From an uncultured Bacilli bacterium (GTDB taxonomy: Bacteria; Bacillota_I; Bacilli_A; RF39; UBA660): a stretch of 64,000 nucleotides of DNA. Below the pieces are notes generated by a model. The model saw nothing but the letters and a program-made list of their open reading frames with translations, searched no databases and was not told the DNA's origin. The DNA lies in contig CAKOJN010000004.1 in the NCBI GenBank assembly GCA_934090685.1, positions 1-64,000 on the forward strand. The letters are read 5' to 3'. Shown here one piece after another: positions 16,397-24,290 of the stretch; within the stretch, counting starts at the first letter, position 1, and every line of letters begins with the position of its first letter. The position numbers were made by a program, and so were the translations under genes.

Positions 16397-18376
16397 TTAT
16401 TTTTCTACTATTCCCATTATATTAAATAATTTATCTTGATTCCATATAGAAATATTAAGCTCATCTGCTTTATCTTTTTTACTACCAGGATCTTTTCCAA
16501 CAAGCACTACAGAAGTCTTTTTACTAACTGAATCACTAGTAAATCCACCTCTTTTTTCTATATACTCTTTTATTTCATCTCTAGTTATATTATCAAAAGA
16601 ACCAGTAATTACAAATCTTTTATTTTTAAAGTTATCATCTTCAATTATTTCATTTGCTTCACTATTCATATTAACGCCTAATCTTCTAAGTTCATTCAAT
16701 TCATTAATATTATTCTCATTTTTAAAGTATTCTACTACATTTATAGATAAAATTTCTCCAATATCTTTTATTTTTGCTAATTCTTCTGCTGATGCTTTCA
16801 TAAGTAAATCAATATTTTTATAATATTTGCATAATAATTTTGCAGTTTTAGCACCTATACCAGGTATACCAAGAGCAAATAATAATCTATCAAGTGAATT
16901 TTTCTTAGAATTTTCTATATTATTTAGTAAAGTATCTATACTTTTATTACCAAAACCTTCTAATAATGTAAGTTCTTCTTTTTTATCATTTAACTTATAA
17001 ATATCACTAAATTTCTTAATGTATCCATAATTATAGAAATCTTCAATTATTCTATCGCCCAAACCATCAATATTCATAGCATTTCTTGAAACAAAGTGGA
17101 TTAAACCTTCTATTTTTCTAGCAGGGCAATGTATATTTTCACAGAAATAATCTACAAGACCTTCTCTTTGAACAAGTTTACTACCACACATTGGGCAGTA
17201 CTCTATCATTCTAAATTCTTCTTCAGTACCATTTCTTCTAGAAAATTCTACTCTATCAACCGCAGGTATTACATCACCAGCTTTATATATGTAAACATAA
17301 TCACCTTTTCTTATATCTTTAGAAATACAATAATCTTTATTATGTAACGTTGCCCTAGAAATAGTACTTCCCATTACTCTAACTGGTTCTAGTACAGCAT
17401 TTGGTGTTATCTGACCAGTTCTTCCCACTGTAAATATAATATCAGTAAGTTTAGTCATAACATGCTCTGGTGGAAATTTATATGCAGTAGCCCATTTAGG
17501 TACTTTAGCAGTAAAACCTAATTCTTTTTGTTCATTTATATCGTTTACTTTAATAACAACACCATCTATTTCATAAGGTAATTCAGGTCTTTTAATTGTC
17601 CATTCTTTAATATAATTAATTACTTCATCTATATTTTTACACAATCTTATATTAGGATTTACTATAAAACCTAATCTTTTCATATATTGCAATGTTTCAT
17701 AATGAGTTTTAAAAGGTGTCAAAGGATAATGATATAGAAATGAATCAAGTCTTCTTGATGCTGCTACTTTAGGATCAAGCTGTCTAATAGAGCCAGCCGC
17801 AGCATTTCTTGGATTTTGAAATGGTGATAACCCCTCTTTTATAAACTTCTCGTTAAGTCTTTCAAAACTCTTTTTAGGCATGTAAATCTCACCACGTATA
17901 TCCAAAGTAACAGGTTCGGGTAAAATATGTGGAATAGTTTTGATAGTCATAACATTATGTGTTATATCCTCTCCAGTCACACCATCTCCTCTAGTTGCGG
18001 CTCTTACAAACTTTCCATTTTCATATTCAAGACTTACTGCAAGTCCATCTATTTTAAGTTCACAAACATATTCTCTATCTTTAAATTCTTTAGCAATCCT
18101 AGAATCAAATTCTCTTATTTCCTCCTCATTAAAAACGTTTCCTAAACTTAACATTGGAATTTTACGAACTACTTTTTCAAACTTGCTAATTGCTTCTCCG
18201 CCTACTTTTCTAGTTGGTGAATCATCTCTTACCCATTCTGGATGTGAAGATTCTATTCTAATCAATTCTTGCATTAATCTATCGTATTCACTATCATCCA
18301 CAGTAGGTCTATCAAGAACATAATATTCATATGACCATTTATTTAAAAGTTCTACAATTTCATTCATTCTATCCAT
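16397..18376 (-). CDS. ligA: NAD-dependent DNA ligase LigA
   Basis: A 659-residue ligase that seals nicks in replication and repair using NAD+. Domains in order: Ia, adenylation domain with the catalytic Lys in CELKIDG (near residue 108), OB fold, a four-Cys zinc finger (CPMCG and CENIHCP near 400-425), helix-hairpin-helix repeats (LGIPGIGAKTA), and a C-terminal BRCT domain beginning near 580 (FVITGSFDN). I choose ATG 18376 because AGGTGAT sits just upstream; the GTG at 18385 overlaps it. It heads the operon that ends with yihY. Confidence 0.96.
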   Translation of the reverse strand: MDRMNEIVELLNKWSYEYYVLDRPTVDDSEYDRLMQELIRIESSHPEWVRDDSPTRKVGGEAISKFEKVVRKIPMLSLGNVFNEEEIREFDSRIAKEFKDREYVCELKIDGLAVSLEYENGKFVRAATRGDGVTGEDITHNVMTIKTIPHILPEPVTLDIRGEIYMPKKSFERLNEKFIKEGLSPFQNPRNAAAGSIRQLDPKVAASRRLDSFLYHYPLTPFKTHYETLQYMKRLGFIVNPNIRLCKNIDEVINYIKEWTIKRPELPYEIDGVVIKVNDINEQKELGFTAKVPKWATAYKFPPEHVMTKLTDIIFTVGRTGQITPNAVLEPVRVMGSTISRATLHNKDYCISKDIRKGDYVYIYKAGDVIPAVDRVEFSRRNGTEEEFRMIEYCPMCGSKLVQREGLVDYFCENIHCPARKIEGLIHFVSRNAMNIDGLGDRIIEDFYNYGYIKKFSDIYKLNDKKEELTLLEGFGNKSIDTLLNNIENSKKNSLDRLLFALGIPGIGAKTAKLLCKYYKNIDLLMKASAEELAKIKDIGEILSINVVEYFKNENNINELNELRRLGVNMNSEANEIIEDDNFKNKRFVITGSFDNITRDEIKEYIEKRGGFTSDSVSKKTSVVLVGKDPGSKKDKADELNISIWNQDKLFNIMGIVEK

Positions 18377-18423
18377 ACTAATCACCTATTACTATTATAT
18401 AACAATTTAATCATTTTATAAAG

Positions 18424-18447
18424 AAAAAACCATTACTTTAAGTAATG
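18424..18447 (-). terminator. Terminator of the SDR oxidoreductase gene
   Basis: CATTAC (18431-18436) pairs with GTAATG (18442-18447). The minus-strand tail is GTTTTTTCTT. It ends next to the stop codon. Confidence 0.65.
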
Positions 18448-18448
18448 A

Positions 18449-19225
18449 TTATACTGATGAACCTCCACCATCAATAACTATAAATTGGCCCTGAACATAA
18501 CTAGACGCATCACTTGATAAAAATAATATTGGTCCACTTACTTCTCCTTCTTTTCCCGGTCTATTTGATGGATTCATTTTGTTATATGCATTTAAAAATT
18601 CTTCTGATTTGAATAATGTATCTTTAGTCATTCCTGTCTCAAAAAGTCCTGGTCCTACTGCATTTACTGTAATGTTATATTTAGCATAACTACAAGCCAT
18701 TCCTTTAGTAAGTCCGAGAACAGCTGCTTTTGATGCATTATATGAATGTCTAATAAATATATCTTCTTTGTCACCAACAATGGCATTTACTGATGCAACA
18801 TTAACTACCTTTCCATAATTTTGTTTTTTCATAACAGGTATTACATACTTACTCATAAAGTACATCCCTTTAACATTAGTATTAAATGATTTATCCCAAT
18901 CATCTTCACTTAATGTGTCTACTCCTCCAGATACTGCCACTCCGGCATTGTTTAATAGAATATCTACTCTTCCAAAATTATTCATAACAGTTTCTACAGC
19001 TTTTTTAACACTTTCTTCTTTAGTAACATCACACTCAACTAATAATGTTTTAACATTGTATTTTTTTATTTCTGCTTCTACTTCTTTAAGTTTTTCTATG
19101 TTTCTTGCAAGTAATGCAACATTTGCTCCCATAGATGCATATGACAATGCAGCATGACGTCCTAATCCAGAACTTGCTCCTGTTACAATCGCATATTTTC
19201 CAGTTAAATCAAATAAATTTTTCAT
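18449..19225 (-). CDS. Short-chain dehydrogenase/reductase (SDR)
   Basis: A 258-residue classical SDR. The cofactor-binding TGASSGLG is at residues 15-22, NNAG lies near 91, the catalytic Ser in NVASVNA, and Tyr/Lys in YNASKAA. Overall layout, including the C-terminal YVQGQFIVIDGGGSSV, resembles gluconate 5-dehydrogenase and related sugar/polyol dehydrogenases, but substrate cannot be set from sequence alone. Asp65 in ECDVTKE is the usual adenine-ring contact. The gene stands alone on the minus strand with its own terminator. Confidence 0.85.
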   Translation of the reverse strand: MKNLFDLTGKYAIVTGASSGLGRHAALSYASMGANVALLARNIEKLKEVEAEIKKYNVKTLLVECDVTKEESVKKAVETVMNNFGRVDILLNNAGVAVSGGVDTLSEDDWDKSFNTNVKGMYFMSKYVIPVMKKQNYGKVVNVASVNAIVGDKEDIFIRHSYNASKAAVLGLTKGMACSYAKYNITVNAVGPGLFETGMTKDTLFKSEEFLNAYNKMNPSNRPGKEGEVSGPILFLSSDASSYVQGQFIVIDGGGSSV

Positions 19226-19300
19226 ATGTTTACCTTCTTTCTAATGTCATAATAATTATAGCAAATTTTATTTAAAAATAAAATAAATTATATAAAATTA

Positions 19301-19328
19301 TTGATAAAAAGAACAAGTATGATATAAT
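19301..19328 (+). promoter_or_regulatory. SigmaA promoter of the 26-codon peptide gene
   Basis: TTGATA at 19301-19306, 16-bp spacer, TATAAT at 19323-19328. The start codon of the small ORF lies 22 bp further on. Confidence 0.7.
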
Positions 19329-19349
19329 GTTATTGAGGAGATGATTATA

Positions 19350-19430
19350 ATGAATAATCAATACTTAACATTCGGAAATTTATTTGCTAAAAGCAATGAT
19401 GATGACGATGAAAAAATTGTTTTCAACTAA
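19350..19430 (+). CDS. Short acidic peptide (26 aa), unknown
   Basis: A tiny ORF that forms a complete transcription unit. It has a promoter 22 bp upstream, the ribosome binding site GAGGAGATGAT ending five bases before the ATG, 26 codons and a stop, then a hairpin terminator ten bases later. The peptide is mixed hydrophobic/polar at first (NNQYLTFGNLFAK) and then carries four consecutive Asp and a Glu. There is no membrane segment or signal peptide. I know no family for it. It could be a regulatory or structural micropeptide, or a short mRNA whose RNA matters. The clean gene signals make translation likely. Confidence 0.55.
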   Translation: MNNQYLTFGNLFAKSNDDDDEKIVFN

Positions 19431-19440
19431 AAAAATGAAG

Positions 19441-19462
19441 GAAGATATAAAATCTTCTTTTT
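19441..19462 (+). terminator. Terminator of the 26-codon peptide gene
   Basis: GAAGAT and ATCTTC pair around ATAAA and are followed by a T run. It lies ten bases after the peptide's stop codon. Confidence 0.7.
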
Positions 19463-19487
19463 AAATCGAAAAAATATAAAAAAAGAG

Positions 19488-19516
19488 TTGACAAAGCAAT
19501 CTTTATAAAGTAAAAT
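19488..19516 (+). promoter_or_regulatory. Promoter of tRNA-Gly
   Basis: Near-consensus TTGACA at 19488-19493, 17-bp spacer, TAAAAT at 19511-19516. The tRNA 5' end is 17 bp further. Confidence 0.75.
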
Positions 19517-19532
19517 TAATATTGCATTAAAC

Positions 19533-19606
19533 GCAGGTGTAGTTTAATGGTAGAACTTCAGCCTTCCAAGCTGCTAACGTGGGTCCGATTCCCATCACCT
19601 GCTCCA
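19533..19606 (+). tRNA. tRNA-Gly (anticodon TCC)
   Basis: A complete 74-nt tRNA. The acceptor strands GCAGGTG and CACCTGC pair, the discriminator is T, and CCA is encoded. The anticodon stem CAGCC/GGCTG-type arm encloses loop CTTCCAA with anticodon TCC, reading GGA and related Gly codons. The T arm GTGGG/CCCAT contains the TCCGATT loop. It has its own promoter and terminator. Confidence 0.95.
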
Positions 19607-19616
19607 AATTGCAATT

Positions 19617-19641
19617 AAGCCTTTATATTAAGGCTTTTTTT
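19617..19641 (+). terminator. Terminator of tRNA-Gly
   Basis: AAGCCTT (19617-19623) pairs with AAGGCTT (19630-19636) around TATATT; T run follows. Confidence 0.8.
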
Positions 19642-19682
19642 ATTGGTTTTTTCTTGTTAATTATTGTTTTTTTGACTGGTTC

Positions 19683-19704
19683 ATGGTAATTTTATGGTAA
19701 TTTT
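19683..19704. repeat. Tandem ATGGTAATTTT repeat after tRNA-Gly
   Basis: Two perfect, adjacent 11-bp copies at 19683-19693 and 19694-19704, between the tRNA terminator and the next gene's terminator. Paired direct repeats of similar size follow the integrase at 105-124. It could be a relic of a recombinase-binding region beside a tRNA, a common integration target; it may also be chance in AT-rich DNA. The rest of 19226-19737 holds only the peptide gene, the tRNA and their signals. Confidence 0.4.
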
Positions 19705-19712
19705 TTCATACA

Positions 19713-19736
19713 AAAAGAGATGTCATCATCTCTTTT
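19713..19736 (-). terminator. Terminator of the DUF4190 gene
   Basis: AAAAGAGATG (19713-19722) pairs perfectly with CATCTCTTTT (19727-19736) around TCAT. It works in both directions and lies at the stop codon of the minus-strand gene. Confidence 0.75.
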
Positions 19737-19737
19737 A

Positions 19738-20346
19738 TTATATTGCAGATGCTTCTACTATTTTAAATGTAGCACTTTTCATAGCACTAAGTTTTTCATC
19801 AGCAACATATGTAAAAATTTCAAAGTCTTGTGTTTGTCCTGCGTTTAAATCATTAGCATAAACATAGTCATCTTCGATTCTTTTACCATCTTTATCTACT
19901 GCTTCTATATGAAATGTAAATGATTTTTTCTCTTTAGTAATATTTTTAACAGATACCACTAATTTTGTATCAGTTAAGCCATATTGTCCTTCAACAACAT
20001 CAAAATCGCCTAATTTAACTTCAACATCGTTTTTTAAAACTTCCTCAGTACTATTTCCACTCATCTTATCTAGTTCTTTACCTGCTTCATCAAAAGCATC
20101 AGAAATTGCACTTTGCATTACTAAAGTAATAACAATAGATAAAATTCCTAGAACAATTCCAGCTATTGCTTTGCCTTTACATGTTTTCTTTAACAATGGA
20201 ATTAATCCGAAAACAAAAGCAAGAATCCCTAAAAAGAATGCAACATTATTGATCAAAGGTATAAATGATAATACCATTCCAACAATTCCAATAACTAAAC
20301 TAGCTGTTGCTAAACCACTGTTTTTGTGATTATCTTCTACTGACAT
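19738..20346 (-). CDS. DUF4190-type membrane protein with C-terminal beta domain
   Basis: A 202-residue protein. Two or three N-terminal membrane segments (about residues 12-80) carry the glycine-rich pattern typical of DUF4190 (ASLVIGIVGMVLSF, KGKAIAGIVLGILSIV). An extracytoplasmic domain of about 100 residues follows, and its strands (LVVSVKNITKEKKSFTFHIE) resemble the FxLYD/DUF4352 immunoglobulin-like fold often joined to DUF4190. Function unknown. It is transcribed alone, divergent from the XRE regulator gene at 20464, which might control it. Confidence 0.7.
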   Translation of the reverse strand: MSVEDNHKNSGLATASLVIGIVGMVLSFIPLINNVAFFLGILAFVFGLIPLLKKTCKGKAIAGIVLGILSIVITLVMQSAISDAFDEAGKELDKMSGNSTEEVLKNDVEVKLGDFDVVEGQYGLTDTKLVVSVKNITKEKKSFTFHIEAVDKDGKRIEDDYVYANDLNAGQTQDFEIFTYVADEKLSAMKSATFKIVEASAI

Positions 20347-20463
20347 ACCCTACTACTCCTTTCTACAATCATTATATCACAACTTACTCGAATAGTGTAA
20401 GTATAATTTATAAAAAAAATGAGAAAATATTATTAGTGGTAGTTGAAAGATATGGTGGTTTTT

Positions 20464-20703
20464 ATGTTTGACAAAAATAATGAAAATTATGTGTATGAAC
20501 TTGTTAGCAAAAATATAAAAAAAATTCGTAAGGAAAAAGGTCTTACGCAAGAACAACTTGCTAACAAAATGCAATATTCAACTCAGTTCATATCAAATAT
20601 AGAAAGTAAAAATCATCAAACATTTTCACTAGGTACTTTATGGAGATTATCTTTAGTATTAAGTATTGATATTAAAGATTTATTTACTGAAGAAGATAAA
20701 TAG
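20464..20703 (+). CDS. XRE-family helix-turn-helix regulator
   Basis: A 79-residue DNA-binding protein. The Cro/C1-type helix-turn-helix covers most of it: IKKIRKEKGLTQEQLANKM followed by STQFISNIES. Small XRE proteins are usually repressors. I choose ATG 20464, which has GGTGG five bases upstream; TTG 20443 and ATG 20452 lack a site. It lies divergently next to the DUF4190 gene and convergent with rsgA, with no partner toxin gene visible. Confidence 0.85.
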   Translation: MFDKNNENYVYELVSKNIKKIRKEKGLTQEQLANKMQYSTQFISNIESKNHQTFSLGTLWRLSLVLSIDIKDLFTEEDK

Positions 20704-20720
20704 GAATTATAGTAAGATTA

Positions 20721-20744
20721 AAAGTCATCATTAACGATGACTTT
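20721..20744. terminator. Bidirectional terminator between the XRE gene and rsgA
   Basis: AAAGTCATC (20721-20729) pairs with GATGACTTT (20736-20744). T-rich tails on both sides serve the two convergent genes. Confidence 0.75.
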
Positions 20745-21705
20745 TCTTTGTTTTATAATAATTTAACTTATCTTTCATAATCTTTTCTTTATTTTTACCA
20801 TTTTGTTTATTCTTTAATTTTTTATATCTATTTAACTCATCAATAGATATTATGTCTTTATCAACTGCATCTAAAACTGCACATCCATATTTATTTTCAT
20901 GTGTACAAGTTGTGAATTTACATTGAGATTCTAACTTTTTAATTTTATTAAATACTATATCTAATCCATCATTTTCTTCACTCAAAGCAACACTTCTTAT
21001 ACCAGGTTCATCTATAACTACTCTTGTATCTTTCAAAATATAAAGATTTCTGCTTGTGGTAGTATGCTTACCCTTATCATCACATAATCTAATTTCATTT
21101 GTTTTAATAATGTCATCTTCAAGTAAATAGTTAATTAAAGTAGATTTACCAACACCACTACTTCCGATAAAAACTGCAGTTTCATTTTCTTTCCATATAG
21201 TTTTTAATTTATCAATACCAGTTTTATCAAATGTACTTATGACGAATACTGGATAATCAGGAAATCTTTCTTTTATTAAATATTCATACACTTCTATTTC
21301 ACTTTCAGTGCATAAATCTGCTTTAGTAAGTAAAAAGGCAACTTTAGATTTTGACTCAGTACCTACTAGTGCCAAACGCTCTAACTTTGCAATATTAAAA
21401 TCATTATTCAAACTAGTTACTACAAAAACAACATCAATATTCGCAGCAAGTACTTGTTTTTTTCCTTTTTTATAATTTTCATTAGTTCTATCTACGGATA
21501 CCTTTGATATACAGTTTTTTCTATTACAAATATTTTTAATTATACAGTTTTCATATTTATCAATTGATATATCTACATAATCTCCAACTGATGGTAAAAA
21601 ATTATTTTCATAACTATTATTTACTATTCCTTGATAAGTTCTATTGTTGTATAAAACTATCCAATTAGTTTTATTTACACTTATAATTCTTCCTATATTA
21701 TTCAT
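20731..21705 (-). CDS. rsgA: Ribosome small subunit-dependent GTPase RsgA
   Basis: A 324-residue circularly permuted GTPase that helps late maturation of the 30S subunit. An N-terminal OB fold (about 1-70) is followed by TKAD (G4, 127-130), the P-loop GSSGVGKS (181-188) and DEPGIRS (G3), in the permuted G4-G1-G3 order. A C-terminal zinc site follows with Cys/His in CKFTTCTHENKYGC. The C-terminal tail is Lys-rich. ATG 21705 has an AAAGGG site. Confidence 0.95.
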   Translation of the reverse strand: MNNIGRIISVNKTNWIVLYNNRTYQGIVNNSYENNFLPSVGDYVDISIDKYENCIIKNICNRKNCISKVSVDRTNENYKKGKKQVLAANIDVVFVVTSLNNDFNIAKLERLALVGTESKSKVAFLLTKADLCTESEIEVYEYLIKERFPDYPVFVISTFDKTGIDKLKTIWKENETAVFIGSSGVGKSTLINYLLEDDIIKTNEIRLCDDKGKHTTTSRNLYILKDTRVVIDEPGIRSVALSEENDGLDIVFNKIKKLESQCKFTTCTHENKYGCAVLDAVDKDIISIDELNRYKKLKNKQNGKNKEKIMKDKLNYYKTKKSHR

Positions 21706-21740
21706 AATCCCTTTCCGTTATTATGAATAAATCATAATAA

Positions 21741-21782
21741 CTATTTATTTAATATTCCCTTTACTAAATTATTTACAATCAT
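21741..21782 (-). CDS. Possible 13-residue amphipathic peptide upstream of rsgA
   Basis: A 13-codon ORF (MIVNNLVKGILNK) with the ribosome binding site AGAGGTG seven bases before its ATG. Hydrophobic residues fall at 2, 3, 6, 7, 10 and 11 with Asn/Lys/Gly between, the pattern of a short amphipathic helix. It lies between a membrane-protein gene and rsgA, downstream of a terminator. It may be a membrane-binding micropeptide, a leader peptide for rsgA, or chance. I know no homologue. Confidence 0.35.
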   Translation of the reverse strand: MIVNNLVKGILNK

Positions 21783-21823
21783 CCTACAACACCTCTTTTC
21801 GAGTATATTTTACAATATTTATC

Positions 21824-21852
21824 AAATAAAAAACAAGTGTTTATAACTTGTT
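21824..21852 (-). terminator. Terminator of the 22711-21851 membrane-protein pair
   Basis: AACAAGT (21832-21838) pairs with ACTTGTT (21846-21852). The minus-strand tail is TTTTTTATTT. Confidence 0.7.
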
Positions 21853-22174
21853 AATTTTCATTCTTATTCATCCTATCATATTGTTTATATAAATATTGAA
21901 CACCATTTTCAAGATAATAATAGTGAACTATATAGAATATTAAACAAATTAATAATACTATTGTTATAAATATAAAACTACAATAATATTTTGAAATTAA
22001 AATACTAACTAAAGTCAATAATGCAAAAGATAAAGTCACTATTAAATGTATTAATCTTTCGTGTTGAAAAAAGTTTATTTTTACTAAATGTTCCTCTTTT
22101 AAAGATTTACTATTTTTATTATTTTCTAATTTATTATCTATCTCTTTAATATAATCATATAAATATTTTTTCAC
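21851..22174 (-). CDS. Small two-TM hypothetical protein
   Basis: A 107-residue protein. An N-terminal charged helical part (1-~38) is followed by two closely spaced membrane segments (about 40-60 and 64-85) and a short charged tail. No family recognised. It lies 9 bp after the CmpB-type membrane protein gene and is probably cotranscribed with it. Confidence 0.65.
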   Translation of the reverse strand: MKKYLYDYIKEIDNKLENNKNSKSLKEEHLVKINFFQHERLIHLIVTLSFALLTLVSILISKYYCSFIFITIVLLICLIFYIVHYYYLENGVQYLYKQYDRMNKNEN

Positions 22175-22183
22175 AATTTCCTC

Positions 22184-22711
22184 CTATTTAATTAAATTTA
22201 CTAAATTATGTGTCAATACATCAACTAGCAATAAGAATGCGGGTATAATACAAAATGAATAATACACATACTTATTAACCTTATTTTTAAATTTGTCTAA
22301 TAAAGGATTAACAATTCTCACTAAGAATACACCCGATATTCCAAAAAATAAAATTGATCTTAAACATATAAATCCATTTATATTTCCAAAATTTAATATT
22401 TCATTATTATAATCCCATAATCTTAAACCAAAATATTCTAAAAATATAAACCCACATATGTATTCTAAAACTCCACAGACTAACATACTTCTTAAAAATA
22501 TTTCAAAACTATTGTTACTATCCTTAACATATATTAAAGTTATTAATAGACCTCCAAAAGAATATATTGGTAACCAAGGTCCTAACGTATCACCTCTTTT
22601 AACAAAGTAACCTAAATCAATTCTATAAAATATAGTTTCATAAATAAAACCGAAAATTCCACTAATTACCATTATTAAAAGCATTTTTAAAATTTTATCT
22701 TTTTTATTCAT
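22184..22711 (-). CDS. Putative ABC-transporter type IV (CmpB-like) membrane protein
   Basis: A 175-residue membrane protein with about five segments. The blocks GFIYETIFYRIDLGYFVKRG, GPWLPIYSFGG, LEYICGFIFLEYFG and NGFICLRSILFFGISG match the family annotated as putative ABC-transporter type IV (CmpB), common in Firmicutes. The ABC-transporter label is historical; no ATPase is encoded nearby and the role is unknown. Followed by a small two-TM protein gene. Confidence 0.75.
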   Translation of the reverse strand: MNKKDKILKMLLIMVISGIFGFIYETIFYRIDLGYFVKRGDTLGPWLPIYSFGGLLITLIYVKDSNNSFEIFLRSMLVCGVLEYICGFIFLEYFGLRLWDYNNEILNFGNINGFICLRSILFFGISGVFLVRIVNPLLDKFKNKVNKYVYYSFCIIPAFLLLVDVLTHNLVNLIK

Positions 22712-22755
22712 GTTATCAACTACTCTCTATTTAATTATATCTAAAAATTATAAAA

Positions 22756-22783
22756 TTGACAATTCTAAATAGTGTGCTATAAT
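22756..22783 (+). promoter_or_regulatory. Promoter of the Cys-rich 102-aa protein gene
   Basis: Consensus TTGACA at 22756-22761, 16-bp spacer, consensus TATAAT at 22778-22783, 26 bp before the start codon. This is among the strongest promoters in the window. Confidence 0.75.
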
Positions 22784-22808
22784 ATTTAGAAACACAAAGG
22801 AGGTTTTT

Positions 22809-23117
22809 ATGCCAAAAAAGACTATTAAATTAAATAATGAAGCTAAATTAGTTTTAGAAAGTTCTTATAATGAAGTAAATGATGCAATAATAAAAGCAAT
22901 GATAAGTTATAAATCACATGAACAATATGATTTAGGTTATGTTGTAACAAAATCATACTCTAATATGTGCGAAACTGGTTATTTCTGTTGGGATGATCAA
23001 AATGTATATTTATGTGATGATTGTGACAATTGTTATCAAATATTCAATTTTATAGAAAAACAATACATAAAAGATGAGCATTTATCTCAATATACTTATA
23101 AAAGAAGATTTAAATAA
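22809..23117 (+). CDS. Small Cys-containing hypothetical protein
   Basis: A 102-residue soluble protein without a signal peptide or membrane segment. Cysteines cluster in CETGYFCWDDQ and CDDCDNCYQ (about residues 57-77), spacing that could bind a metal, although no standard zinc-finger pattern fits. Many Tyr and acidic residues. It has a consensus sigmaA promoter and an AAAGGAGG site five bases before ATG, so it is probably well expressed. Single gene with its own terminator. Function unknown. Confidence 0.65.
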   Translation: MPKKTIKLNNEAKLVLESSYNEVNDAIIKAMISYKSHEQYDLGYVVTKSYSNMCETGYFCWDDQNVYLCDDCDNCYQIFNFIEKQYIKDEHLSQYTYKRRFK

Positions 23118-23120
23118 AAA

Positions 23121-23148
23121 ATTAAGTTCGAGGACTTAATTTTTTTTA
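23121..23148. terminator. Terminator after the Cys-rich protein gene
   Basis: AATTAAGT (23121-23128) pairs with ACTTAATT (23135-23142), followed by a T run on the plus strand. It also faces the end of the minus-strand gene at 23146. Confidence 0.7.
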
Positions 23149-23427
23149 ACTTATATTTGACCATATTAATTTTTTATTAAACAACCAGAATTCACTTCCA
23201 TAAATTGTCTTAGTATCTAAACTACCCTTAGTTTGTGGACTATTTGTCAAATATCTCATTGAATAAAATATACCATCATACCTAACATATTTTTCAGTAT
23301 ACTCCTCATGTATCGTTATTATCGGTTTGGTATTATATTGTTCTTCTTTTAATCTAGATGAATCCATAACTATCAAAATAACGATAACAAATACTGCAAT
23401 CAAAAATACTTCTAAAAATCTTTTCAT
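23146..23427 (-). CDS. Small signal-anchored hypothetical protein
   Basis: A 93-residue protein with an N-terminal hydrophobic segment (about residues 4-21) and a short extracytoplasmic part of about 70 residues rich in Tyr, Thr and Trp. ATG 23427 is chosen because GGTGA lies just upstream; the in-frame GTG is inside it. No family recognised. Separated by about 70 bp from the DUF4236 gene on the same strand. Confidence 0.6.
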   Translation of the reverse strand: MKRFLEVFLIAVFVIVILIVMDSSRLKEEQYNTKPIITIHEEYTEKYVRYDGIFYSMRYLTNSPQTKGSLDTKTIYGSEFWLFNKKLIWSNIS

Positions 23428-23498
23428 ACTATTCACCATTCTAATTTTATCATAAATATTTATAAAACAACGTAATTATAACATTTTTTACAATTTGT

Positions 23499-23801
23499 TT
23501 ACTTATCAATATTATCAACAAAAGATTCTGCTACTGAATCAACAAGTTCATCAAATGTTTTTTCTTTTAATTTTGATTTATCATACTTTGTTTTCTTAGT
23601 ATCTTTTAAACCATCTTCTTTTTTAATGGTTTTATAAGATAAACCAGTCCCAGGAAGAGAAAGCGTTTTTTCTGTTTTTCCTTTTGCAGTTTTTCCTATT
23701 CTAAAACCTTTAACACCAAAACTATATCCAATTCCTGATTTACTTAAATTAATTTTAAAATGTTTTCCAATATTAAATGACTTTTTAAATCTAAATCCCA
23801 T
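23499..23801 (-). CDS. DUF4236 domain protein
   Basis: A 100-residue protein. Its first ~58 residues match DUF4236: MGFRFKKSFNIGKHFKINLS, then SKSGIGYSFG and the Gly/Thr-rich TLSLPGTGLSYKT. This small beta domain is often found fused to membrane or SH3-like parts; its function is unknown. The C-terminal third is a charged helix rich in Lys and Asp. It follows mscL by 9 bp and is likely cotranscribed. Confidence 0.8.
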   Translation of the reverse strand: MGFRFKKSFNIGKHFKINLSKSGIGYSFGVKGFRIGKTAKGKTEKTLSLPGTGLSYKTIKKEDGLKDTKKTKYDKSKLKEKTFDELVDSVAESFVDNIDK

Positions 23802-23810
23802 AATTCTCTC

Positions 23811-24245
23811 CTACTTATTCTTTAATAAATCTCTTATTTCAGTTAGTAAAATTGTCTCATCACTTTTTACTTTTTCTTCTTTTTTAGTTTCTTCTTTATA
23901 ATGTTCTAACTTATTAAGTAATTTAACAAATATAAATACACAAAATGCAATTATTAAAAAGTTTATTATATTTTGTATAAACATACCATATTTAATAGTT
24001 GATTGTCCTATTTTAATAGATAGTTCACTAAAATCATAGCCTCCTATGACAACACCAATTAAAGGCATTAATATATCATCTACTAAAGATGAAACTATAC
24101 TACTAAAAGCACTACCAATAATTACACCTACTGCTAAATCTATGACATTACCTCTTTTAATAAAAGTTTTAAATTCATCAATCAATCCTTTAGATTTACC
24201 ACTAACCTCTTTTAATTTTTCATTATTAATTTTAATTTTTTTCAT
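23811..24245 (-). CDS. mscL: Large-conductance mechanosensitive channel MscL
   Basis: A 144-residue channel that opens under membrane tension to release solutes after osmotic downshock. The pore-lining first helix FIKRGNVIDLAVGVIIGSAF and the segment VDDILMPLIGV are highly characteristic. A second membrane helix and a Lys/Glu cytoplasmic bundle end the protein. There is an N-terminal extension of about 20 residues before the canonical start (KINNEKLKEVSGKSK). Confidence 0.93.
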   Translation of the reverse strand: MKKIKINNEKLKEVSGKSKGLIDEFKTFIKRGNVIDLAVGVIIGSAFSSIVSSLVDDILMPLIGVVIGGYDFSELSIKIGQSTIKYGMFIQNIINFLIIAFCVFIFVKLLNKLEHYKEETKKEEKVKSDETILLTEIRDLLKNK

Positions 24246-24290
24246 ACTACCACCAAATCAATTATATCAAATATTTAAATTTAATTATAG

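Noticed and set aside
17129..18323. Several plus-strand frames opposite ligA
   Set aside because: All are antisense to a complete ligA with every domain in order.
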